This document shows positions 1 to 5,554 of a DNA stretch of 6,135 nt, piece by piece. Origin of the DNA: Sideroxydans sp. (GTDB lineage: Bacteria; Pseudomonadota; Gammaproteobacteria; Burkholderiales; Gallionellaceae). The notes under the pieces were generated by a model that saw nothing but the letters and a program-made list of their open reading frames with translations, was not told the origin of the DNA and made no database searches. Position numbers and translations under genes: made by a program. The stretch's first letter is position 1. Every line of letters starts with the position of its first letter. The stretch covers positions 1 through 6,135 of the forward strand of contig JAVBYP010000166.1 of NCBI GenBank assembly GCA_030823965.1. The letters are read 5' to 3'.

Positions 1-1
1 A

Positions 2-424
2 CCGCCGAGTCTTGAATCTTGCACGCGAGATATCTATGCGCCCGATGCGAGATTCTCCCTCTCTCAGCTATTGGGGATCGCGCAGGGTGTCGCTTCGGCT
101 GCCGCGCATCTGCATGCGAAAGGAGTGATGCATGGCGATCTGTATGCGCACAACATCTTGTGGAACGAGAAGGGTGAATGCCTGCTGGGTGATTTTGGCG
201 CAGCCTCGTTCTTGCCGACGCACGATGAAGAGCTCAAACAAGGATTGCAAGGTATCGAAGTGCGCGCTTTTGGTTGTTTGCTCGAAGAACTTCTAGCGCG
301 CTGTGATGCGCCTTCAGGTGAGCTCGCACCTTTGTGGGATTTGCAGCTTAGATGTGTGCAACCTGAAGTGGAGGCACGCCCCTTTTTTAGTGAGATCGCG
401 AGAACCCTCTCCGAATTGAAGTGA
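2..424 (+). CDS. Protein-kinase-like protein, C-terminal part (5' end outside window)
   Basis: The reading frame is open from the first bases and ends at TGA 422-424, giving 140 residues of the C-terminal half of a protein kinase fold. Visible residues (numbered from the window edge) are a catalytic loop HGDLYAHNIL at 44-53, with HGD in place of HRD but with the catalytic Asp and the metal-binding Asn present, and a DFG motif at 64-66. No APE motif follows. The stretch after DFG is short and runs into EVRAFG at 86-91, where typical kinases have DVWSFG. The nucleotide-binding N-lobe lies upstream and cannot be seen. The fragment resembles bacterial leucine-rich-repeat proteins that carry a C-terminal kinase domain, but no repeats fall inside the window, so that is inference. 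A TTG at 71 could be taken as a start, but the kinase-like sequence continues upstream of it (PPSLESCTRD), so the true start is outside. It converges on cysB and has no evident link to sulfur metabolism. Confidence 0.85.
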   Translation, partial: PPSLESCTRDIYAPDARFSLSQLLGIAQGVASAAAHLHAKGVMHGDLYAHNILWNEKGECLLGDFGAASFLPTHDEELKQGLQGIEVRAFGCLLEELLARCDAPSGELAPLWDLQLRCVQPEVEARPFFSEIARTLSELK

Positions 425-441
425 GTCTCGGCTCGCCCTGC

Positions 442-1377
442 TCATGCGTCCTGCGGGTTCTGATGTAGTGCCTGACTGACGATCGCGCGCGTCAGATGAG
501 GGGCGAACAGTTCGATGAAGTGATAGCCGAACCCGCGCAGGTATTGGTTCTTGCGAATGGCGATGCGAGTCGTGCTGGCTTCGAACAGGTGTCCGGCATC
601 GATCATCTTCAAGTGTTTGTCACGGTCAGGTACGAAAGCCATCTGCGCCACGATCCCCACGCCCATCCCTAACTCCACATAAGTCTTGATGACATCGGCA
701 TCGATAGCGGTCAGCGCGATGTTCGGCGTGATCCCGGCTTCACTAAAAGCTTGATTGATCTTGTTACGTCCGGTGAAGGCGAAGTCGTAAGTGATGATCG
801 GATATTGCGCGAGCTTCTTCAGCGTCAATCGTTTTTCTTGCAGCAACGGATGCTTGGGAGGTACCACCACGCAGTGATGCCATTCATAGCAAGGTAAGGT
901 CACTAACTCATCGTAAAGCGCCAAGCTCTCGGTGGCGATGCCGATGTCAACCTCGCCACTCAGCACTTGCTCCGCGATCTGCGTAGGGCTGCCTTGATGC
1001 AGACCAAGTTTCACGTCGGGATATTGTTGTGTGAACTGTTTGACGACGGAGGGGAGCGCATAGCGTGCTTGCGTATGCGTAGTGGCGATGGTGAGTGCGC
1101 CCCCAAGCTGGTTCTTGAATTCAGATCCAAGCAGCTTCAAATTGTTTGCATCGAGCAACATGCGTGCTGCGACTTCGACGATCAGTTTCCCTGGATCGGT
1201 CAGCGCAGCTAGACGCTTGCCATTGCGCACGAATATGTCGACGCCCAGTTCCTCTTCCAATAGTTTGATCTGTTTGCTGATGCCGGGTTGTGATGTGTAG
1301 AGCGTGGCGGCGGCGGCAGAGATACTCAAATCGTTCTTCACGATCTCGTTCAAGTAGCGCAATTGTTGCAAGTTCAT
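442..1377 (-). CDS. cysB: CysB, LysR-family regulator of sulfur assimilation
   Basis: This 311-residue protein is a LysR-type regulator closely resembling enterobacterial CysB (about 324 residues) from end to end, with a slightly shorter C-terminus. The winged helix-turn-helix occupies about residues 1-60 (LQQLRYL, then LYTSQPGISKQ at 26-36). The effector domain follows from about residue 90. Residues that bind sulfate in known CysB structures are conserved at the same numbers: T100, T102 and Q103 in ATTHTQARYALP, T149 in IATE, and T202 in FTGR. DADVIKTYV at 226-234 is another CysB signature. The ATG at 1375-1377 is preceded by a strong ribosome site TAGGAGG (minus strand of 1384-1390) six bases away. 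In the family, CysB activates cys genes with N-acetylserine or O-acetylserine as inducer and usually represses itself. Its divergent position beside the transporter and cys genes fits that. A paralogue such as Cbl is possible, but the pathway context favours CysB. Confidence 0.95.
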   Translation of the reverse strand: MNLQQLRYLNEIVKNDLSISAAAATLYTSQPGISKQIKLLEEELGVDIFVRNGKRLAALTDPGKLIVEVAARMLLDANNLKLLGSEFKNQLGGALTIATTHTQARYALPSVVKQFTQQYPDVKLGLHQGSPTQIAEQVLSGEVDIGIATESLALYDELVTLPCYEWHHCVVVPPKHPLLQEKRLTLKKLAQYPIITYDFAFTGRNKINQAFSEAGITPNIALTAIDADVIKTYVELGMGVGIVAQMAFVPDRDKHLKMIDAGHLFEASTTRIAIRKNQYLRGFGYHFIELFAPHLTRAIVSQALHQNPQDA

Positions 1378-1383
1378 GGGGTG

Positions 1384-1390
1384 CCTCCTA
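1384..1390 (-). promoter_or_regulatory. Ribosome binding site of cysB
   Basis: Read on the minus strand these bases are TAGGAGG, a near-perfect Shine-Dalgarno sequence ending six bases before the cysB ATG (1377-1375). It fixes the cysB start and shows that a plus-strand start at 1363, inside cysB, is not used for the transporter. Confidence 0.75.
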
Positions 1391-1405
1391 ATAACGTACG
1401 GTTAT
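1391..1405. promoter_or_regulatory. LysR-type dyad, candidate CysB operator
   Basis: The 15 bases ATAACGTACGGTTAT carry the inverted arms ATAAC and GTTAT around a 5-base centre. They fit the T-N11-A pattern of LysR-type binding sites (T1392, A1404). The dyad lies just upstream of the cysB ribosome site and overlaps the candidate cysB -10 element, the position expected for autorepression. A direct repeat ATATCA at 1404-1409 and 1417-1422 lies alongside and may belong to the same control region. Assignment to CysB is inferred from position and pattern. Known CysB sites are degenerate and cannot be confirmed by eye. Confidence 0.4.
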
Positions 1406-1406
1406 A
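1401..1406 (-). promoter_or_regulatory. cysB: Candidate -10 element for cysB
   Basis: On the minus strand these bases read TATAAC, five of six matches to TATAAT, within the short AT-rich gap between the divergent genes. No good -35 element is found at 16-18 bases spacing (the best is TTAAAT at 1425-1430, three of six). The implied leader is very short, roughly 15-20 bases, and ends in the strong ribosome site. Confidence 0.35.
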
Positions 1407-1411
1407 TCATC

Positions 1412-1440
1412 TTAACATATCACCATTTAATAAAGATAAG
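1412..1440 (+). promoter_or_regulatory. Candidate sigma-70 promoter for the transporter and cys operon
   Basis: TTAACA at 1412-1417 matches five of six bases of the -35 consensus. Seventeen bases later, GATAAG at 1435-1440 matches four of six of the -10 consensus. Transcription would begin near 1447, giving a leader of about 30 bases before the ATG at 1480. The candidate CysB dyad lies just upstream at 1391-1405, the usual side for a LysR-type activator on the divergent gene. The weak -10 would suit activator dependence. Found by eye only. Confidence 0.4.
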
Positions 1441-1466
1441 ACAATCCCCTACCATGCGCACCCATC

Positions 1467-1474
1467 AGAAGGAG
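1467..1474 (+). promoter_or_regulatory. Ribosome binding site that sets the transporter start
   Basis: AGAAGGAG ends five bases before the ATG at 1480. It selects this start over the upstream in-frame ATG at 1363, which lies within the cysB coding sequence and would add a polar, non-conserved 39-residue extension. Confidence 0.75.
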
Positions 1475-1479
1475 CAAGC

Positions 1480-2262
1480 ATGGATTGGCTATACACCCTA
1501 TCGGGATTTTTTGTGGGACTCATCGTCGGCGTGACTGGAGTGGGCGGCGGTTCGTTGATGACACCGTTGTTGGTGTTGTTCTTTGGGGTGTCACCCGCGA
1601 CTGCGGTAGGAACCGATCTGTTGTACGCCTCGATCACTAAAAGTATGGGTGGCTGGGTACATGCCGCCAAAGGATCGGTGGATTGGCAAGTGGTCAAGTT
1701 GTTGGCGTTGGGCAGCATCCCCGCTGCGCTCATCACCATTGCCTCATTCAAAGTGCTGGCACTGGAAGAAAAGACGCTACGCAGTTTGGTGACCAGTGTG
1801 TTGAGCGTGGCGCTGTTGGCGACGGCTGCTGCGTTGCTATTGAAGGACTGGATCAAAAAGATAGCTCGGCGCGATGACGGCTCTGTGTATGAATTACATC
1901 ATCGCTATTTGCCTGCCGCCACCATTGCGACAGGTGTCGTGGTGGGGGTGTTGGTGACGATCTCTTCCGTTGGCGCAGGGGTGTTGGGTACGGTCGCCAT
2001 CTTGTTCCTCTACCCACGTATGGCGGCGGTCAAAGTGGTGGGGACGGACATCGTACATGCCGTGCCACTCACAGCAGTGGCAGGTATGGGACACATGGCA
2101 CTGGGGACGGTGGACTTTGTGTTGCTGGGTAGCCTGTTGCTGGGTTCCTTGCCCGGCATCTACATCGGTAGTCATCTAAGCGCGAAAGTGCCAGAAAACG
2201 TATTGCGCCCATTGCTAGCAACGATGTTGCTCATCATCGGCTTGAAGATGGTGTTTTATTAA
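1480..2262 (+). CDS. TauE/SafE-family membrane transporter (sulfite exporter-like permease)
   Basis: This 260-residue integral membrane protein has about eight hydrophobic segments, near 7-35, 41-60, 69-91, 101-121, 145-178, 184-205, 209-231 and 241-259, with a charged loop at about 122-142 (DWIKKIARRDDG). It shows the internal duplication of the TauE/SafE family (PF01925): the first half has GVTGVGGGSLMTPLL then AVGTDLLYA at 17-50, and the second half has TISSVGAGVLG then KVVGTDIVHAVPL at 160-197. Length is normal for the family. Members export sulfite or sulfoacetate, or move sulfate and other anions. Substrate and direction cannot be read from sequence. Its place between cysB and the sulfate-reduction genes suggests sulfate uptake or relief of excess sulfite. 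The start at 1480 is chosen for its ribosome site. The 56-base gap to the next gene, with no visible terminator, allows co-transcription with the cys genes. Confidence 0.88.
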   Translation: MDWLYTLSGFFVGLIVGVTGVGGGSLMTPLLVLFFGVSPATAVGTDLLYASITKSMGGWVHAAKGSVDWQVVKLLALGSIPAALITIASFKVLALEEKTLRSLVTSVLSVALLATAAALLLKDWIKKIARRDDGSVYELHHRYLPAATIATGVVVGVLVTISSVGAGVLGTVAILFLYPRMAAVKVVGTDIVHAVPLTAVAGMGHMALGTVDFVLLGSLLLGSLPGIYIGSHLSAKVPENVLRPLLATMLLIIGLKMVFY

Positions 2263-2276
2263 ACGTAGGCGATCCA

Positions 2277-2305
2277 TTGGCACATGCAGAACAACTGTTT
2301 ATTTG
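2277..2305 (+). promoter_or_regulatory. Possible weak promoter ahead of the small gene and cysI
   Basis: TTGGCA at 2277-2282 matches five of six -35 bases. Seventeen bases later, TATTTG at 2300-2305 matches only three of six -10 bases. Such a poor -10 could reflect an activator-dependent cys promoter, or the match may be chance. The surrounding gap (2263-2318) contains no convincing terminator hairpin, so transcription may simply read through from the transporter gene. Confidence 0.2.
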
Positions 2306-2308
2306 AAT

Positions 2309-2312
2309 GAGG
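2309..2312 (+). promoter_or_regulatory. Ribosome binding site choosing the 2319 start of the small gene
   Basis: GAGG lies six bases before the ATG at 2319. The other in-frame ATG, at 2307, has only AT-rich sequence (TTTATTTGA) before it and no ribosome site, so the shorter 71-residue protein is preferred. Confidence 0.5.
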
Positions 2313-2318
2313 CATGAA

Positions 2319-2534
2319 ATGAGTGCGAACAACGAAAACAAACCCAAATCAGTGAGCTGGTTCAACGGCTGTGGCGGACGAGTCGGTGTGGTGGTGGGGC
2401 AAACAGGAGAACACGCCTACATTGGTGCCGCCTTGCGCCACGACGAAGATTCAGATGTCGCGCACATCTTGGCTTACGGCGCGAAATTCCCGCTTGAGGC
2501 GGCCTTGCTGTTACCCGTATCTAAGCGTTTCTAG
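2319..2534 (+). CDS. Unrecognised 71-residue protein upstream of cysI
   Basis: I do not recognise this family. The protein starts with a polar, Asn/Lys-rich stretch (about 1-11). A compact glycine- and valine-rich segment follows, SWFNGCGGRVGVVVGQTG at 13-30, then an acidic patch HDEDSD at 41-46 and an amphipathic C-terminal part AHILAYGAKFPLEAALLLP at 48-66. It has one cysteine (C18) and no CxxC, signal peptide or clear membrane span, so it is probably a small soluble cytoplasmic protein. It is likely real: it has a ribosome site at the right spacing, fills the space between the transporter and cysI, ends 15 bases before cysI, and no competing gene overlaps it. Co-transcription with cysI suggests a role near sulfite reduction, such as an assembly or accessory factor, but that is only guilt by association. 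An alternative start at 2307 would give 75 residues. Confidence 0.6.
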   Translation: MSANNENKPKSVSWFNGCGGRVGVVVGQTGEHAYIGAALRHDEDSDVAHILAYGAKFPLEAALLLPVSKRF

Positions 2535-2549
2535 TCAGAAGGAAAAAAC

Positions 2550-4295
2550 ATGTATCGCTACGACCGATTCGATCACCAACTTGTCGCCGAACGCGTCGCG
2601 CAGTTCCGCGACCAAGTGTGCCGCCGTTTGTCCGGTGAGTTGAAGGAAGACGAGTTTCGCGTGTTGCGCTTGCAAAACGGTGTCTACATGCAAGTGCACG
2701 CCTACATGATGCGTATCGCCGCCCCCTATGGTCTGGTGAGCGCTGCACAGATGCGTATGTTCGCGCATATCGCGCGCAAGTATGACCGTGGATATGGCCA
2801 TTTCACTACGCGCCAAAACATCCAATTCAATTGGCTCAAGTTACAAGACACGCCCGATATCCTGGCTGATTTGGCAACGGTGGAAGCACACGCCATTCAA
2901 ACATCGGGTAGTTGCATCCGCAGTATCACCAGCGATGAGTTTGCGGGTGTCGCACCAGATGAGATCGTCGATCCGCGCCCATTCGCTGAGATATTGCGCC
3001 AGTGGAGCACCTTCCATCCTGAGTTCGCTTTCTTGCCGCGCAAATTCAAAGTGTCGATCACAGGGGCGACTGAAGACAGAGCTGCGATAGAGGTGAACGA
3101 CATCGGATTGCAAGTGGTGAAGAACGCGCAGGGAGAGGTCGGATTCCGTGTGCTGGTGGGTGGCGGGCTCGGACGTACGCCTGTCATCGGTACTGAGATC
3201 GATGCCTTCGTGCCTTGGCAACACCTGCTCACCTATGTCGAATCCATCGTGCGTGTCTACAACGAATTCGGCCGCCGCGACAACTTGTACAAAGCACGTA
3301 TCAAGATCTTGGTGAAGGCCATCGGCATAGACGAGTTCCGTCGTCGCGTGAACGAAGAATGGGTACTCAGCAAGAACGGCCCGAACACGCTCACTCAGGC
3401 TGAGTTGGATCGTGTCGCTGCTCATTTCTCTGCGCCGCACTATGCGGATCTGCGTGAGGGTGACGCCGAAGTAGCTGTTTTGAGACGTGAGAACAAGGCG
3501 TTCGCTAACTGGTTCAAGCGCAACGTCAAACCTCACAAGGTCGCCGGTTATGCGGCAGTGGAGCTATCGCTGAAGCGCACGGGCGTGGCACCTGGCGATG
3601 CCACGGCGGAACAGATGGCGGCGGCGGCTGATCTAGCTGATCGATACAGCTTCGGTGAATTGCGCATCTCGCACATGCAGAACCTGGTGCTGGCCGATGT
3701 GCGGCAATCTGATCTGATCGAATTGTGGGAAGAAACCAAGGTGCATGGGTTCGCCACGCCAAACATCGGCCTGTTGACCGACATCATCTGCTGCCCCGGT
3801 GGTGATTTCTGCACACTGGCCAATGCTCGCTCCATCACGCTGGCCAAGGCGGTGGACGAACGTTTCGATGACATCGACTACTTGCAGGACATCGGCGAGA
3901 TCGACCTGAACATCTCGGGTTGCGTGAACGCCTGTGCCCATCATCACGTCGGTCACATCGGCATCTTGGGCGTGGATAAGTCGGGTGAGGAGTGGTACCA
4001 GGTCTCAATTGGTGGCTCCAAAGGCAGTCCAGCGGCGATCGGCAAGATCATCGGACGCTCATTTCATTTTGCGCAGATACCCGAAGTGGTCGAGCGTCTG
4101 TTGCAGGTGTATGTGCGTGAACGGTTCGCCGACGAGCGCTTCATCGACACCGTGCGCCGCATCGGTATCGAGCCGTTCGTGGAGCACGTGTATGCAACGC
4201 CTGTGCAGGAAGAAGGAAGTCTACTTCTACCTGCATACGACTTGATCCAACAAGGGACGCCGTACGACGTTCCCTATTATTCGCCGAGGTTCTGA
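2550..4295 (+). CDS. cysI: Sulfite reductase hemoprotein subunit (CysI-like)
   Basis: This 581-residue cytoplasmic protein belongs to the nitrite/sulfite reductase family, which reduces sulfite to sulfide with six electrons at siroheme coupled to a [4Fe-4S] cluster. It shows the family's duplicated layout: ferredoxin-like half-domain near 50-115, catalytic half near 125-290, second ferredoxin-like half near 325-390, and cluster/siroheme half near 405-550. The cluster ligands are visible as C415-X5-C421 (CPGGDFC) and C458-X3-C462 (CVNAC). Likely siroheme and substrate-binding basic residues are R88 (TTRQNIQF), R124 (SCIRSI), and K165 and K167 (PRKFKVS), by comparison with enterobacterial CysI. 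The ATG at 2550 follows AGAAGGA (2537-2543) at six bases. The stop overlaps the next start by one base (TGATG). No CysJ flavoprotein is adjacent, so the donor may be ferredoxin or another carrier. Context argues against nitrite reductase, which some relatives are. Confidence 0.93.
   Translation: MYRYDRFDHQLVAERVAQFRDQVCRRLSGELKEDEFRVLRLQNGVYMQVHAYMMRIAAPYGLVSAAQMRMFAHIARKYDRGYGHFTTRQNIQFNWLKLQDTPDILADLATVEAHAIQTSGSCIRSITSDEFAGVAPDEIVDPRPFAEILRQWSTFHPEFAFLPRKFKVSITGATEDRAAIEVNDIGLQVVKNAQGEVGFRVLVGGGLGRTPVIGTEIDAFVPWQHLLTYVESIVRVYNEFGRRDNLYKARIKILVKAIGIDEFRRRVNEEWVLSKNGPNTLTQAELDRVAAHFSAPHYADLREGDAEVAVLRRENKAFANWFKRNVKPHKVAGYAAVELSLKRTGVAPGDATAEQMAAAADLADRYSFGELRISHMQNLVLADVRQSDLIELWEETKVHGFATPNIGLLTDIICCPGGDFCTLANARSITLAKAVDERFDDIDYLQDIGEIDLNISGCVNACAHHHVGHIGILGVDKSGEEWYQVSIGGSKGSPAAIGKIIGRSFHFAQIPEVVERLLQVYVRERFADERFIDTVRRIGIEPFVEHVYATPVQEEGSLLLPAYDLIQQGTPYDVPYYSPRF
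4204..4235 (+). repeat. Imperfect hairpin near the 3' end of cysI
   Basis: TGCAGG-A-AGAAG and CTTCT-A-CCTGCA form two paired blocks of 6 and 5 base pairs separated by an A/A mismatch, around an 8-base loop (4216-4223). The structure lies about 60 bases before the DUF934 start. No T-run follows, so it is not a classic terminator. It could influence RNA stability or be a chance product of the codons. Confidence 0.35.
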
Positions 4296-4807
4296 TGCTG
4301 ATCAAAGATAACGACATCGTGACTGATGAATGGACTGTGTTGCGCCTTCATGGCGGAGATGCCGCTGACCGCATCGCTGTCCCCGCAGGCAAAGTCATCG
4401 TGCCCTTGCCTGTGTGGAATTGCCAGTACGAGGCATTGCAGGGGCGCACCGAACTGGGATTGTGGTTGGCGGGTTTTGACCGTGCAGAAGATATTCCGGA
4501 TGCGGTGCATCGCTTTCCGGTGATCGCGATCGATTTCCATAAATACACCGATGGGCGCGGCTACACATTGGCCTATCGGCTTCGCAAACAAATGGGCTTT
4601 CGCGGTGAATTGCGCGCCATGGGCGACATCTTGCGCGACCAATTGTTCTTCCTGAAACGCGTGGGCTTCGACACATTCGATGTGCGTGCAGATAAAGATG
4701 CCAATGATGCGATGAAGGGCTTCAACGATTTTTCACTGAGTTATCAAGCATCGGTTGACACCGATGCTCCACTGTTCAAACGCGTCACACGAGGAGTCGC
4801 AGCATGA
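4295..4807 (+). CDS. DUF934 protein linked to sulfite reduction
   Basis: This 170-residue soluble protein belongs to the DUF934 family (PF06073), often labelled as an oxidoreductase probably involved in sulfite reduction. The family hallmark is clear in the second half: DGRGYTLAYRLR at 86-97, then GELRAMGDILRDQ at 104-116 and GFDTFDV at 124-130. Its biochemical role is not established. There is only one cysteine (C43), so it cannot hold an iron-sulfur cluster alone, and no nucleotide-binding motif is obvious. That makes an electron-carrier role less likely than a structural or assembly role, though this is inference. The ATG overlaps the cysI stop by one base and follows GAGG at 4286-4289. 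Its own stop overlaps the cysH start by four bases. Such tight coupling between sulfite reductase and APS reductase suggests that its amount is matched to theirs. Confidence 0.87.
   Translation: MLIKDNDIVTDEWTVLRLHGGDAADRIAVPAGKVIVPLPVWNCQYEALQGRTELGLWLAGFDRAEDIPDAVHRFPVIAIDFHKYTDGRGYTLAYRLRKQMGFRGELRAMGDILRDQLFFLKRVGFDTFDVRADKDANDAMKGFNDFSLSYQASVDTDAPLFKRVTRGVAA
4747..4768 (+). repeat. Perfect 9-bp hairpin near the 3' end of the DUF934 gene
   Basis: AGCATCGGT (4747-4755) and ACCGATGCT (4760-4768) are exact reverse complements around the loop TGAC. The hairpin ends 35 bases before the cysH ATG and 22 bases before its ribosome site, so it could shape translation coupling or RNA processing at the junction. 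No T-run follows, so a simple terminator is unlikely. Confidence 0.5.
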
Positions 4808-5532
4808 GTGATCTACAACACAAAATTGACCAGACCGTCGCCATATTGGCGCAGGCCGTACGCGAGTTCTCGCCTGTGACCTTCGCTAACAGTCTGGGGG
4901 CCGAGGATATGGTGCTCACCGATCTCATCGCCAAGCACCAACCCAACATCGACATGTTCAGTCTGGACACAGGTCGTTTGCCGCAAGAGACATATGACCT
5001 GATGCAACAAGTACGCAATCGTTACAACGTGCCCTTGGTCGTGTATTCCCCCGACGCTGCGCAAGTGGAGTTGTATGTCGCACAGCATGGTGTGAATGGC
5101 TTCTACGACAGCTTGGCGGCACGCAAAGCATGCTGCCAAGTGCGCAAAGTGGCACCGCTGCGCCGTGCATTGAAAGGCGTCAAAGCTTGGATCACGGGCA
5201 TGCGCCGTGATCAGGCGGTGACACGCGGGACGATGGAAGTCTCATCCTTCGATGTAGACAACGGGATACAAAAGTTCAATCCACTATTGGACTGGACGAA
5301 CGACGACGTGTGGGCCTACATCCGCCAATACGATGTTCCGTACAACGATCTACACGACCAGTTCTACCCCAGTTTGGGTTGCGCGCCTTGCACACGCGCC
5401 ATCACACCGGGGGAAGACATTCGTGCGGGTCGCTGGTGGTGGGAAGACCCTGCACACAAAGAATGCGGATTGCACGTCAATCGAAAGAAACAAGACGATA
5501 GATTGGTGCTGACCGAAGGGGCTGCCATCTAA
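4804..5532 (+). CDS. cysH: Assimilatory APS reductase, [4Fe-4S] type (CysH family)
   Basis: This 242-residue enzyme of the PAPS/APS reductase family reduces adenylyl sulfate to sulfite and AMP using thioredoxin or a similar dithiol. Nucleotide-binding features are SLGAEDMVL at 30-38, LDTGRLPQET at 54-63 and GMRRDQ at 132-137. The catalytic cysteine is C221 in KECGLH. C110 and C111 (KACCQVRK) together with C193 and C196 (GCAPC) are the four ligands typical of the iron-sulfur APS reductases of Pseudomonas and plants, and are absent from enterobacterial PAPS reductase. APS is therefore the likely substrate, so automatic labels calling it PAPS reductase would mislead, although some cluster-bearing relatives accept both. 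The ATG overlaps the DUF934 stop by four bases (ATGA) and follows GAGGAG at 4791-4796. cysD follows after 22 bases, so substrate-forming and substrate-using enzymes are made together. Confidence 0.93.
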   Translation: MSDLQHKIDQTVAILAQAVREFSPVTFANSLGAEDMVLTDLIAKHQPNIDMFSLDTGRLPQETYDLMQQVRNRYNVPLVVYSPDAAQVELYVAQHGVNGFYDSLAARKACCQVRKVAPLRRALKGVKAWITGMRRDQAVTRGTMEVSSFDVDNGIQKFNPLLDWTNDDVWAYIRQYDVPYNDLHDQFYPSLGCAPCTRAITPGEDIRAGRWWWEDPAHKECGLHVNRKKQDDRLVLTEGAAI

Positions 5533-5554
5533 AGTAGCGAAAGGAAGATTTGAA

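Noticed and set aside
414..441. A small gene or RNA in the gap between the kinase gene and cysB
   Set aside because: The true gap is 17 bases (425-441), too small for a gene, and shows no structure.
401..461. AGAACCC (401-407) and GGGTTCT (455-461) as a bidirectional terminator between the kinase gene and cysB
   Set aside because: The 7-base arms are 47 bases apart, no strong inner stem or T-run is present, and a match of this size at that distance is common by chance.
1363..1479. Longer N-terminus of the transporter starting at 1363
   Set aside because: The extension overlaps the start of cysB, is polar and lacks a membrane pattern, while ATG 1480 has a strong ribosome site and begins directly at the first membrane segment.
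2217..2231. AGCAAC-GAT-GTTGCT inverted repeat near the end of the transporter gene as a terminator
   Set aside because: It is only 6 base pairs with a 3-base loop, lies inside the coding sequence and has no T-run; several such repeats are expected by chance in a window this size.
2263..2318. Terminator separating the transporter gene from the cys genes
   Set aside because: The only pairing seen is AACA/TGTT around 2290-2299, which is too short; no GC-rich stem with a T-run exists.
2841..3536. A 231-codon open frame on the minus strand inside cysI
   Set aside because: It is antisense to a well-conserved sulfite reductase, its translation resembles no protein I know and is rich in residues expected from reversed codons; it is a shadow frame.
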